A DNA stretch of 64,000 nt, from contig OZ022241.1 in the NCBI GenBank assembly GCA_963978895.1, positions 1,415,191-1,479,190 on the forward strand, written 5' to 3'. The notes under the pieces are model-generated. The model saw nothing but the letters and a program-made list of their open reading frames with translations. It was not told where the DNA came from and searched no databases. This DNA is from Erpobdella octoculata (Eukaryota; Annelida; Clitellata; Hirudinida; Erpobdellidae). Positions 52,588-62,990 of the stretch are shown here, one piece after another. Position 1 is the stretch's first letter, and every line of letters begins with the position of its first letter. Made by a program: the position numbers and the translations under genes.

Positions 52588-53059
52588 TCTATGCTAGAAA
52601 ATATTTTAATTACTTTTATGTTTAAACTTAGAAATAGAAAATGTAAAGAAACAGATTTTGACAAATTATTGATAAGTTCGCGGCGGGAAATCAAGTGAGG
52701 TAGGAAACGGGAGCGAGAGAAATAAAGAAAACCCACGGTAGTAAATGATAATAATTTAATTTTAATAAATCAATTTACCTTGTTTTCTTGCATGAAAGAA
52801 ATCACTGATTACAGAACGCGAGAACGAAATGCACAGAAAGAGACGAGTAAGTTATGGCGGATTTTCTTAGCTCGCTGATTTTATATACTGTGCGTCACCT
52901 AGGCTGCAATCTTCCCGCCATTCTCCGGAGGCCTAAGCCCCCGAAATTATGAAATCGAGAATCCAAAGATAAAAATAAACTATGCAGGCAGTATGCCTGA
53001 AGACGGCACATTATTTTGTTAATTATAAATATTTGATTAAATAAAGATTATTTTATTAA
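52588..53059. other. No gene seen
   Basis: AT-rich DNA with a short purine-rich stretch near 52680-52730 (CGGCGGGAAATCAAGTGAGG) related to the Helitron arrays. Confidence 0.4.
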
Positions 53060-53309
53060 TCTATATATATAAAAGAACATGTCCTGACTGACTGACTGAC
53101 TGATAATCAACGCCGAGTTCAAACGCCTCATCCTAGGAACGTGAAATTTGGAACTTATATTACTTTTATTGCGTAAGCATCCGCTAAATTTTTTTTTTTA
53201 AAGATTTTGCTTCTGAGGGGAAGAAACTGGAAAACAATTTTTTTTCTAAAACAATGTATATCTCGAAAACCAAAAATAGGGAGATTTTGAAATTTGGTAT
53301 ATGGATTCT

Positions 53310-54080
53310 TCTTGAAAAATAAAAAGATACGTGTTTCACCATTTTTTGAAAATTCGGTTTCCCGGACCTCAAATGTGGGTTTGAAAATTGGGTTATTTGG
53401 TTTTTAAAGTAGCTTCTACTCAAAAACTGTGAATGCTACAGGAGTAAAAATTAGTATTTAGTTTCTACTCCAAAAGTAATGAAATACATGTTTTAGCATT
53501 TTTTGAAAATTTGGTTTCCAGGACTTCAAATGTGGGGTGGAAAAAAGGGTTATTTGTTTTTTAAAGTAGCTGCTACTCAAAAACTGTAAATACCACAGAT
53601 GTAAAAATCAGTATTTAGTTTCTATTCTAAAAATAAAGATATACGTGTTTTACCATTTTTTTAAATTTGGTTTCCAGGACCTCAAATGTGGGGTGGAAAA
53701 TTAGGTTATTTGGTTTTTAATGTAACTCCTACTCGAAAACTGTAGGTGCTGCAGGAGTAAAAATTAGTATTTAGTTTCTACTCCAGAAATAATTATATAC
53801 GTGTTTTACTATTTTTTGAAAATTTGGTTTCCAGGATTTCAAATATGGGGTGGAAAATAGGGTTACTTGGTTTTTAAAGTAACTGCTACTCAAAAACTGT
53901 AAATGCTAAAAAATGTAAAATTAGTATTTAATTTCTACTCTAAAAATAATGATATACGTGTTTCACCATTTTTCGAAAATTTGGTTTCCAGGACCTCAAA
54001 TGTGAAGTGGAAAAAGGGTTATTTGATTTTAAAATAACTGCTACTCAAAAAACTGTAAGTGTTACAGATGTGAAAATTAG
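53310..54080. repeat. Degenerate ~155-bp tandem repeats
   Basis: Five units, each with ATATACGTGTTTTACCATTT, GGTTTCCAGGACCTCAAATG and GCTACTCAAAAACTG. Confidence 0.8.
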
Positions 54081-54791
54081 TATTTTGAGGTTTTGTGCCG
54101 GTTAAAAGTAGATGAGTTCAGTTTATCACCGGACGGACTGGCCAAGCCGTTATTTTAGGGTCTTCATACGGCCCTGCCCAAACCTTAAATCAAGGTGGGA
54201 CGGGCAAAAATATTTAACCAAGTATATAGACATTTTAGTGATTTTAAGGTGTTCAGATGGATCGGGCTAAACCTGAAGTCAAGGTGGACGGGCCGAAGTT
54301 TTTCATCATGTTTATAGAACTTCTAGGCCTGTAAAAACACTGGAGTTAAGCTGGCAGACTCGATTAGTATGGGATTACGTAGAGTGAATGTATGGGTGAA
54401 GCTAGCAGACTCGGAAACAAAATTAACTTTAAAAAAAAAAAAAACATCGGTAATAAAAGATACAGGTCTATTAAGTTATAATATGCACTCAAATTCAATA
54501 CACCCACAGAAATTCCGAAGAAATCGAGTTGGTTCTAAACGTAAACAATAGATAGCCTGAGGCGCACGGCGGATGGCATACACAGAGCATTCTATAGCGC
54601 TTACTTAAACAGAAATGATTTATTATATCTGAGCTTTCGAACTAACTTGCGTTGAATATTTGAATTAAAAATCTAAAGGAACTCAGTAACGATGTACTGG
54701 TAAAATAATATTTAATGTGTGACAATATTTTTAAAAATTTTTTATTAAACTGCAAACACTCGTAAATGTACATATGTATTGATATCAACGA

Positions 54792-55132
54792 TTATGCCGT
54801 CATGGTCTTTCTACAAGATTCACAAATATAACATTTTGAATCAAAAGACTTCTGGGACACATTTTCGCAACTTCTGTGGAACCATTGGTCGCATTTATCG
54901 CATGTGATCATGTCCTCCTCCGTGCCGTTGTCCTTAATAAAATTTAACTTGCAGTGGCAGTACAATTCAATTGTTTCCTCCATCGGCGCCGGTTTTGACA
55001 ATTTATCAAAGCAATCCATGGTAGAGAACTTGCCTTCATTAAAGGCAAATTCAATTTTCTGCCTCAAATCCTTTTGGTGGTACTTGCACGTTGCCGGGTC
55101 TTTTCCCAGCGCCAGAGTGACAGCGAATGCTA
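54792..55132 (-). pseudogene. Ulp1-type protease tail with PHD finger (fragment)
   Basis: After an acceptor-like TTCTCAATAG the frame reads SIAFAVTLALGKDPATCKYH then QKDLRQKIEFAFNEGKF. This resembles the end of C48 (Ulp1) protease domains found in animal transposons. A PHD-like finger follows: LYCHCKLNF, MITCDKCDQWFHRSC, CYICESCRK. It ends at TGA/TAA about 54794. The catalytic His/Asp/Cys part upstream is missing, replaced by the 194-bp repeats. Confidence 0.55.
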
Positions 55133-55141
55133 TTGAGAAGG

Positions 55142-55998
55142 GGATGTTTATTAAAAGACCACTAGTTGATTGTGTGACACTTTAAATGATTTCTTAATAG
55201 TGGATAGTTACTGAGATATAGCTGTTGACGTAAGTAGTATTTTTTGCAATTCTACTATATAACATATCAGTGAAATTCGCGTCTTTTCCTGACGACTTAT
55301 TAAATATTAAACCTAGGGGTGTAATAAAGATTTTTGGATGTTTATTAAAAGACCACTAGATGATTGTGTGGCACTTTAAATGGTTGCTTAATAGTTGATA
55401 GTTACTGAGATATAGCGGTTGACGTAAGTCGTATTTTTCGCAATTCTACTATATAACATATCAGTGAAATTCGCGTCTTTTCCTGACGACTTATTAAATA
55501 TTAAACCTAGGGGTGTAATAAAGATTTTTGGATGTTTATTAAAAGACCACTAGATGATTGTGTGGCACTTTAAATGGTTGCTTAATAGTTGATAGTTACT
55601 GAGATATAGCGGTTGACGTAAGTCGTATTTTTCGCAATTCTACTATATAACATATCAGTGAAATTCGCGTCTTTTCCTGACGACTTATTAAATATTAAAC
55701 CTAGGGGTGTAATAAAGATTTTTGGATGTTTATTAAAAGACCACTAGATGATTGTGTGGCACTTTAAATGGTTGCTTAATAGTTGATAGTTACTGAGATA
55801 TAGCGGTTGACGTAAGTCGTATTTTTCGCAATTCTACTATATAACATATCAGTGAAATTCGCGTCTTTTCCTGACGACTTATTAAATATTAAACCTAGGG
55901 GTGTAATAAAGATTTTTGGATGTTTATTAAAAGACCACTAGATGATTGTGTGGCACTTTAAATGGTTGCTTAATAGTTGATAGTTACTGAGATATAGC
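55142..55998. repeat. 194-bp tandem repeat, about 4.4 units
   Basis: Units begin GGATGTTTATTAAAAGACCA at 55142, 55336, 55530, 55724 and 55918, exactly 194 bp apart. The inner copies are virtually identical and the first is slightly diverged. Each unit contains CGTCTTTTCCTGACGAC and TTGACGTAAGTCGTATTTTT. Confidence 0.95.
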
Positions 55999-56439
55999 GC
56001 TTTACGTCAGCGTTATAGAATGCTCTGTGTATGCCATTCGCCGTGCGCCTCAGGCTATCTATTGTTTACGTTTAGAACCAACTCGATTTCTTCGGAATTT
56101 CTGTGGGTGTATTGAATTTGAGTGCATATTATAACTTAATAGACCTGTATCTTTTATTACCGATGTTTTTTTTTTATTAAAGTGAATTTTGTTTCCGAGT
56201 CTGCTAGCTTCACCCATACATTCACTCTACGTAATCCCATACTAATCGAGTCTGCCAGCTTAACTCCAGTGTAAAAACGGGCCGGGCCCATATTAGACGG
56301 GCCGTGTCGGGCCAGGAAATTTGGTTTTTGAAACGGGCTGGGCCAAGTTGTCTACTATGTTTAAATTCTACGGTTCAAATTCTCTAATTTCATGCGAGCG
56401 AAGCCGCTACGGGCACTGCTAGTTATTTAATAATTTATT

Positions 56440-56690
56440 TGCTGCTATTGCACCGGCGGTGACCGATTATTTCCCCGGCAATCCCGCCGGTGAAATAATC
56501 GGTAAAATTGCTACTGCGCCGGCATTGCCGTGGTAATAGTATTAACGGCCCGGTTAGGGTTTAATTTAAATAGGCCGGCGCAGTAGCAATTTTACCGATT
56601 ATTTCCACGGCAAACCGTCGGGGCAATAGCAACAACACAATTTTACTAATTGCAACCACGGCGAACCGTCGGGGCAATAGCATCGACTTT
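56440..56690. repeat. GC-rich minisatellite family, fourth location
   Basis: GGTGAAATAATCGGTAAAAT and GCCGGCGCAGTAGC in both orientations around an AGGGTTTAATTTAAATAGG centre, so it is partly inverted. Confidence 0.75.
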
Positions 56691-57028
56691 ATTTAATGTT
56701 GCATACTTTATTAAAAACATTAAGTGGAATTTAACAACTAAATGAGTGTAAAGTGTAAACGTTAGTTCTAAATTTCGACTTGGAATTTAAATTGATTGAA
56801 TATATAACTTATAATAAGAACACTTTCTCATCTTTAGGACTTAGTTAGGACGACTTAGGTCAGGTGTAATTAGAAATAATAAAAAATAAATTGAGCTCAG
56901 TATACATCGTTAAAACAGTTGCATCTAGTGCCCACCTGCCCTATCCACTACATTACTGGGAATGGTTGTTGTTGATGCATAACCTCTGTTTAATTCAGAT
57001 TAGATAGATTCCACATAAGTCATAAAGG

Positions 57029-57113
57029 ATGGAGCAACAAGAAATTCAACAACCTCAGCAGCAACAACAGAATGTCATAAACAAGAGGAGCCAAAGTGTG
57101 GGCTTCTTGCAAG
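57029..57113 (+). CDS. First coding exon of right-hand multi-DBD receptor gene
   Basis: MEQQEIQQPQQQQQNVI then KRSQSVGFLQ, donor TTGCAAG|GTATAG, phase 1. Differs from the gene 1 exon by two residues. Its first intron (57114-63998) ends at the window edge with AATTGACAG and then TT, exactly the acceptor and first two bases of a module-1 first-finger exon. Confidence 0.75.
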
Positions 57114-57572
57114 GTATAGAAATCTGATATGTATTATGATATATTTATAATTTAATGTTTTGAATTAAAGACTAAAGCTTGTCAGGTAAAATAGGGTTTT
57201 CCATAGGTTCATCGACAAAAGTAAAGCTGTCGATAAACCTGCAAATCTGTTGATACACCCGTCAATAAGTCGAATACACAAGGGTTGTTAAAGGCAGATT
57301 AACCCTATGCAATTGTAATGTAAAAAACATGTTTTTAAAATTGGAATTATCTATGTTTCCATTGTGTTCCATTGTGACTAGGGACTAAACCAACTTCATT
57401 TCGGCCCGAGGATTAGACATTTAAAACTATTCAGACTTCGGCTTCAAACTGTGGCCGAAGCCGAATAACAAAATAATCGGCTCCTACACAAGAACCTTTT
57501 AGAAAAATAATAAGCTTGTTGAATTCACAATTAATTTATGTCATATAGTGTGATAAAGATCAAAACAGGGAT

Positions 57573-57944
57573 TGTCACGCCCGCGTAAACGCAGGTGCGT
57601 GCCTGGATCTATATTTTGGGATTTCCGGCGCAGGTGGTGCATGGGGTATTGCACAACGTTGCGTGTTTGGATTGTTGCGCGAATATTTGAACGTTTTAGC
57701 CTGTAGCCTGTAGCCTGGAGGGCTTGTATATATAAGGCTGTCGCGAACTACTTCTTCCCTTCTGGTTCTTGTTCGCCATTGTTCGCCATTGCTTGATCGA
57801 AGTTGAAACTGTTTTTTATATCTGTCGTGTTATTGCTGATAATTCTGATAATCTTGATTGATATTCGTGAAAGAGCGTCTTTAACTTTATTTCGACTTAA
57901 ATTTTCTCCGGCATATTGACTATCGCAAAGGCGAAGTCGTGACA
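57573..57944 (+). repeat. 5' LTR
   Basis: A TATA-box-like TTGTATATATAAGG at about 57725-57738 and a duplicated GTTCGCCATT. It may drive transcription inside the host intron in the same direction as the host gene. Confidence 0.9.
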
Positions 57945-58368
57945 GAGTATTTTTGGTGGCAACGGTGGTACGGTCAGTCGATACACCGATCAGTTTTAGG
58001 TGAGATTCGTCCTGGGCGATAGAGTTCATCGAGTTGGTGGAGTTCTACCGAGTTTGGTGATCTAACGACTTTGGCGGTATCCAGTGGTTTTGGCGGGATC
58101 AGCGGAATTCGACCGGGATCTGCAAAACCGACCAGGGATTCGACGCAAATCGACCAGATCAAGGAGGATCCTCACCGCAAGATCGACGATTGACGATTCA
58201 GTGCTGGAGAAAGAGTCCGGACAGTTACAGACCGTTCAGTTCGACCACGTGGCGACATCCATTTCGCAAGGAGGGCCGATCCACATCTCAGGTTAGAGAT
58301 TTTATCGTTGCCGGATTGCCCAGTTAGGTTTTTCTTTCTTTTCTTCTGTGTAGTAAGGTTTCGTAAAT

Positions 58369-58911
58369 ATGATTAGAACCCCTACGGTTGAAGAGTCAGT
58401 TGCGCTGGATAGTCCAAAAGGGATCCTTAGCGAGGAGCACTATCAATTTGTTGATGATAGTCGGCGTCCACGTAGAGTTAGTGAAGATACTAACGTTAGC
58501 AAAAATTTCAAATCAGAATTAGCTGAGCGTAAGTTAGCATTGCGCGAAGCAGAATTGGCGGCTAAAGAAGCTAAGTTAGAAGAGGATTGGGCGAACCGTA
58601 GACTTGCTGAAGCTAAGTTAGAACAGGAGCGTAGACTCGCTGACGCTAAGTTAGAAGAGGATAGGGTGAACCGTAGACTCGCCGAAGCGAAGTTAGAACA
58701 GGAGAGCAGACTCGCTGAAGCTAGGTTAGATGAGGATAGGGCCACCCGCAGACTTGCTGAAGCTAAACTAGAGCTGGAACGTGAAAGGATTCAGGACCAC
58801 AATAGTCTTGAGGTTTCCTTATCCGTTCGCACTAGTCGCTTTCTAAATGCCATGAAGGGTATAATGGCGGAGTTTCCTTCAGATCCTGCTGCAATACCGG
58901 GGTATTTTTAA
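58369..58911 (+). pseudogene. Gag N-terminal part, ended by in-frame TAA
   Basis: MIRTPTVEESVALDSPKGIL, then a coiled region of RRLAEAKLEQE repeats, then SVRTSRFLNAMKGIMAEF. The TAA at 58909-58911 is in the same frame as the large downstream frame (YLENQFTSYQVDDD follows at once). It is therefore most likely a nonsense mutation within one gag-pol gene, or a readthrough site. Confidence 0.7.
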
Positions 58912-61900
58912 TATCTCGAGAATCAGTTTACATCATACCAAGTTGATGATGATGTGAAACCCAAAATATTGCAGGCCCATTTGAATAATAGAGCTCGCTC
59001 AATCTTGAGTCGATTGACCGTTGTTCAGTTAGGTGACTATGAGGAACTAAAGCAAATTCTATTGCAGGAATTTCGGGTCACTCCCAGTCTTTTGAGGGAG
59101 AGGTTTTATGCTGTAAAAAGGAGACCTGGTGAGACTTATTCACAGGTAGCTTCTGAATTACACACAGCGTTATCGTATTATATTAAAAGTAGGAATATTG
59201 ATGAGAATTTCCATCAATTAGTTAGTTTGATGTGTGCCGATAGGTTGAAACAACTAATGTCTCCCAGTTGTGCAGATTTTATTTTAACTCAGGAAAAGGA
59301 TGATTGGTTAAATCATCTAGAGCTTTCACGCGTTGCGGATAGCTACATGGCCACACACGAGCATGAGACTAGACCGCCTCGATTTAACAACCCAAAACCA
59401 ACAGATAAAGGGTCAGGGTCTCCTATTCCTAATAGAATGAATAAAATATCCATTGATCCTAATATGGATAAGGATAAAAAGTATGGTTTATGCTTTAAAT
59501 GCCATAAGAAGGGTCATTCGTTCAAGGAATGTCCTCTACACAAATTCCCTTCCTCAAATTTACCTAATCCCAGAATTAATTGTTGTCAAACAGAAAATTC
59601 CTTTAATTGTCTCGGTGATAGGAAAACATTTGTTGATGATAAAAATTTGTCCTCTCAGTCAAAAAATTCCCGTAATTGTCTCGATGATAGGAAAACATTG
59701 GTTGATGGTAAAAATTTGTCTTCTCATTCAGAAAATTCCTTTAGAGGTCTCGTTGATAGGAAAATATTGTTTGATGGTCAAAAATCTTTTCCCTGTCCCG
59801 AAACATGTCCCATTATAGATGTTGATGATTATCACATTAGGTCTTATGAGAATGTATTTATCGATCAATTACCATCTATTCCAGCTTTGATTGATGGTGG
59901 TGCAGAAGTATGTTGCATTAGAGAAGATTTAATTAAATCTCTTCATCGGGTACCACATAAATTTATTAAATTATCTGGCCTTAAAGGTCAACCAGAAATT
60001 GTAGGTTGTGTTAGATTAGTTGTTCGACCTGATCCTGTGGGTGATGACGTTGTGAACCTAGCACCCAAGGTTCGTGCATGGTTTGCTGTCGTCCCAAATC
60101 TTAATGAGCAAATTATTATCACTCCCTCCGTAAGCAACTTATTAAAAACGATATCATTGTATGATACCGTTGCATACCCTATTAAGAACAAACAAAATGC
60201 ACATGACTCTGATGTGAATGTTCCCAGTCTTGAAATAACTAATTCACAATATTTTGTTTTAGATGAACCTCGTAATGATGAGCATAGTCCAGATGTTGCA
60301 TTGATTCTAGGTGAAGGTGTTTCTCGTGCTGCTAACGCTAGGAAAGTTGATTCTCAGGCCGATACTTGTCAGGACATAGGTGCTTCTGTGGTTTCGGGTG
60401 ATGATATTTGTCCAGGTGCTGATGCTAGGAAAGTTGATTCACAGACCGATACTTGTCAGGGCATAGGTGCTTCTGTAATTTCGGGTGATGATATTTGTCC
60501 AGGTGCTGATGCTAGGAAAGTTGATTCACAGACCGATACTTGTCAGGGCATAGGTGCTTCTGTAATTTCGGGTGATGATATTTGTCCAGGTGCTGATGCT
60601 AGGAAAGTTGATTCACAGACCGATACTTGTCAGGACATAGGTGTTTCTGTAGTTGCGGGTGATGATATTTGTCCAGGTGCTGATGCAGGCGGAAGTGATT
60701 CACGAACCGACGCTCGATTTACAACCATTAACGATGATTGTCAGGGGGTAGACGATAGTAATGATCCCGATGCGTTTGCTAAAGAGCAACATGATTGTCC
60801 TTCACTGAAGTCCTTCTGGTTGCTAGGTATAGATAAGCGTAAAAACTTTTATATCGACCGGGGACTTTTGTTTCACAAGGAGAATCAGTGGGGTCATTCC
60901 ATAAAACAGTTGTGTTTGCCCAGGAGTCGTATACTTGCAGTGTTACAGATGGGGCATGATGCTCCCTATTCGGGGCACATGGCTGCCAAGAGTACACGGC
61001 AGCGTATTCGACTCAGTTTTTGGTTTCCCGATATGGAGAAACAAGTCCAAACCTATTGTGAGTCGTGCCCCGTATGCCAGTTAAGGGCACCTGTTAGAAA
61101 AAGAGACCGAGTCCCCATAACTCCCATTCCAAGGGGAGATGAACTACCATTTAATCATTTAGTTATGGATTGTATAGGGCCCATAATTCCAGCGGGTGAT
61201 AGTGTGACTGTCCGACCCAAGTACAATTATGCCCTGGTTGTTGTCGATTTGTTCTCCAGATGGCCGATGGCTTATACATTAAGGTCATTAGATGCTAAAT
61301 CTGTATGTGAGATCCTTATTCAGATCTTTATGACGTTTTCCATACCACGAATAATTAGTTCCGATTGTGGTACGAATTTTAAAAATCAGTTAACGACGAC
61401 TTTTCTTAAATGTTTGGGGTGCAGTCCTAGGTTTAACACCCCAGGGCATCCTGAAGCATCCGGATTAGTGGAGAGGTGTAACCAGAGTCTTAAGAACATG
61501 ATTTTTAAATTGGTTGAGGCACATCCTAAGGAGTGGTTTAAGGTTCTCCCTTTTGTATTATGGAGTTTACGTGAGAAACCGTCATCTACAGCTCATATTG
61601 CTCCTTATACGTTAGTGTATGGTACTTTACCGCGAGGACCACTTGCTATCCTCAGAGATTCTTGGAATAGTGTAAAGGGAGTACCTTGGCATTTAGGTAC
61701 AAAACCACCCGACTATTGGGGGAAGCAAAAGCAAAATCTCAGAATAGCCGTGAGATTTGGTGGAATTGCAGGTGATCATATTGGCAAATACTATTTTTGG
61801 GGTATGAATCGCCGGTGCATAATCATACCATGGTGGATTCCCATGGTAAGCTTAATGGATTGTATCTCGAAGGGACCTAGGGGAGACTGCTTTCCAGTCC

Positions 61901-62085
61901 CCGATATCCCGAATCTGCTTCAGATGGTAGGCAGAGCACAATTCCTAAGCTGTTGGCAAATTTCTATGAAGTTACTGTACTTTCTTACGAGTAAGATTTA
62001 CTCGAGTTATGCAGAATTGTGTCTATGGTCTGGAGTCGGTCAGCAATGCTTTGCTGAGCGCGACTTCCTTCTCAGAACCATTTAG
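58912..62085 (+). pseudogene. Gag C-terminus, protease remnant, repeats and integrase; no reverse transcriptase
   Basis: The frame continues the gag core, a zinc knuckle CFKCHKKGHSFKEC (about 59490), three ~25-residue repeats with DRKTFVDDKNLSS, and a protease-like PALIDGGAEVCCI (about 59880). Four 29-residue repeats (DARKVDSQTDTCQGIGASVI type) follow at 60337-60690. Then comes the Gypsy integrase: a HHCC zinc region (about 60955-61080), first Asp in VMDCIGPI, second in SSDCGTNF, Glu in ASGLVERCNQSLKN. After about 61680 the frame no longer resembles integrase, suggesting a frameshift or rearrangement. Reverse transcriptase and RNase H are absent. The element would depend on another for reverse transcription. 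Confidence 0.75.
60337..60690 (+). repeat. 87-bp tandem repeat, four units, inside the pol frame
   Basis: GCTAGGAAAGTTGATTC recurs at 60337, 60424, 60511 and 60598. In frame it encodes a 29-residue Asp/Cys/Gly-rich unit. Confidence 0.95.
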
Positions 62086-62160
62086 TATTTTGTGTTGTAT
62101 TATCATTATTATATTGAGTAACTAATTTCCTGTCTCGATTAAATTAGGTTTGGAGTAGCT

Positions 62161-62562
62161 GTGGTTACAATTAGGTTTATTTATCCTAGGGTGTATAATA
62201 TTTGGTTAAGTATTTCATTGTTATCAGAAATTGGTGTTAGTTTATATGGGTATTTTTGTAACCTTCTTTGGTTAATTTCTTTCTTTGGGCGATCTTGGTT
62301 AACGATAAAGTGGATCGGTCGCAAGTTTTTATTTGCAGGTTTCCAGGAAGAAGAGCGCGTCACTGAACAAAGAGCTGCAGGACGTCTCATTTGTCCTTGC
62401 TCGGAAGGTTCTTCGACCACGTCTTTCTTTCGCGTGTGGCTCATCGTCGCGACTGTTCTGGATTTTCAGGTTCCCAAGACAGATGAAGGGGATGAGCACC
62501 AGGAAACCCGTCGACAAAAGAAGCCTACTCAGCCAACCGGATCGACCCAGATCAAAGAATGA
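62161..62562 (+). other. 3' open frame of the LTR element
   Basis: 133 codons with a hydrophobic start (YNIWLSISLLSEIGVSLYGY) and a polar tail (DEGDEHQETRRQKKPTQPTG). It could be a leftover third reading frame; no family recognised. Confidence 0.25.
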
Positions 62563-62613
62563 AGATATTGCCGATAACGAGAAGGATCGTTACCGACTTT
62601 AGGGGGGGAGGTA

Positions 62614-62985
62614 TGTCACGCCCGCGTAAACGCAGGTGCGTGCCTGGATCTATATTTTGGGATTTCCGGCGCAGGTGGTGCATGGGGTATTGCACAACGT
62701 TGCGTGTTTGGATTGTTGCGCGAATATTTGAACGTTTTAGCCTGTAGCCTGTAGCCTGGAGGGCTTGTATATATAAGGCTGTCGCGAACTACTTCTTCCC
62801 TTCTGGTTCTTGTTCGCCATTGTTCGCCATTGCTTGATCGAAGTTGAAACTGTTTTTTATATCTGTCGTGTTATTGCTGATAATTCTGATAATCTTGATT
62901 GATATTCGTGAAAGAGCGTCTTTAACTTTATTTCGACTTAAATTTTCTCCGGCATATCGACTATCGCAAAGGCGAAGTCGTGACA
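62614..62985 (+). repeat. 3' LTR
   Basis: Differs from the 5' LTR at one noticed position (CATATCGAC against CATATTGAC). Confidence 0.9.
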
Positions 62986-62990
62986 GGGAT

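Larger units (their letters stand above)
54338..56271 (-). mobile_element. DNA transposon with ~270-bp inverted repeats and Ulp1/PHD gene end
   Basis: Starts CACTGGAGTTAAGCTGGCAG, ends with the inverse, and is flanked by a 6-bp TAAAAA (54332-54337, 56272-56277). The inverted repeats extend to about 54605 and 55998. They hold the tail of a protease-PHD gene and a 194-bp repeat array. Superfamily unassigned. Confidence 0.7.
53060..56422 (+). mobile_element. Helitron, complete ends, with nested element
   Basis: The 5' end is TCTATATATATAAAAGAAC, followed by (TGAC)n. The 3' end is GCGAGCGAAGCCGCTACGGG then CACTGCTAG, inserted between A and T with no target duplication. These are textbook Helitron termini. 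Internally there are about five 150-170-bp degenerate repeats and the 54338-56271 insertion. No replicase/helicase gene seen. Confidence 0.75.
57573..62985 (+). mobile_element. Gypsy-type LTR retrotransposon, young but lacking reverse transcriptase
   Basis: LTRs of about 372 bp (57573-57944, 62614-62985) start TGTCACGCCCGCGTAAACGC and end GTCGTGACA. I found one difference between them. The target duplication is GGGAT (57568-57572, 62986-62990). A polypurine tract AGGGGGGGAGG precedes the 3' LTR. Content: gag with a stop codon, zinc knuckle, protease-like DGGA, a repeat array in place of reverse transcriptase and RNase H, then integrase. It lies in the first intron of the right-hand receptor gene. 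Confidence 0.9.

Noticed and set aside
55142..55998. CRISPR-like array (regular 194-bp spacing)
   Set aside because: Contiguous tandem units without unique spacers; a satellite-type array in a eukaryotic transposon.
57573..62985. Endogenous virus with an envelope gene
   Set aside because: The 62161-62562 frame has a hydrophobic part but no envelope features that I can support; called an LTR retrotransposon.
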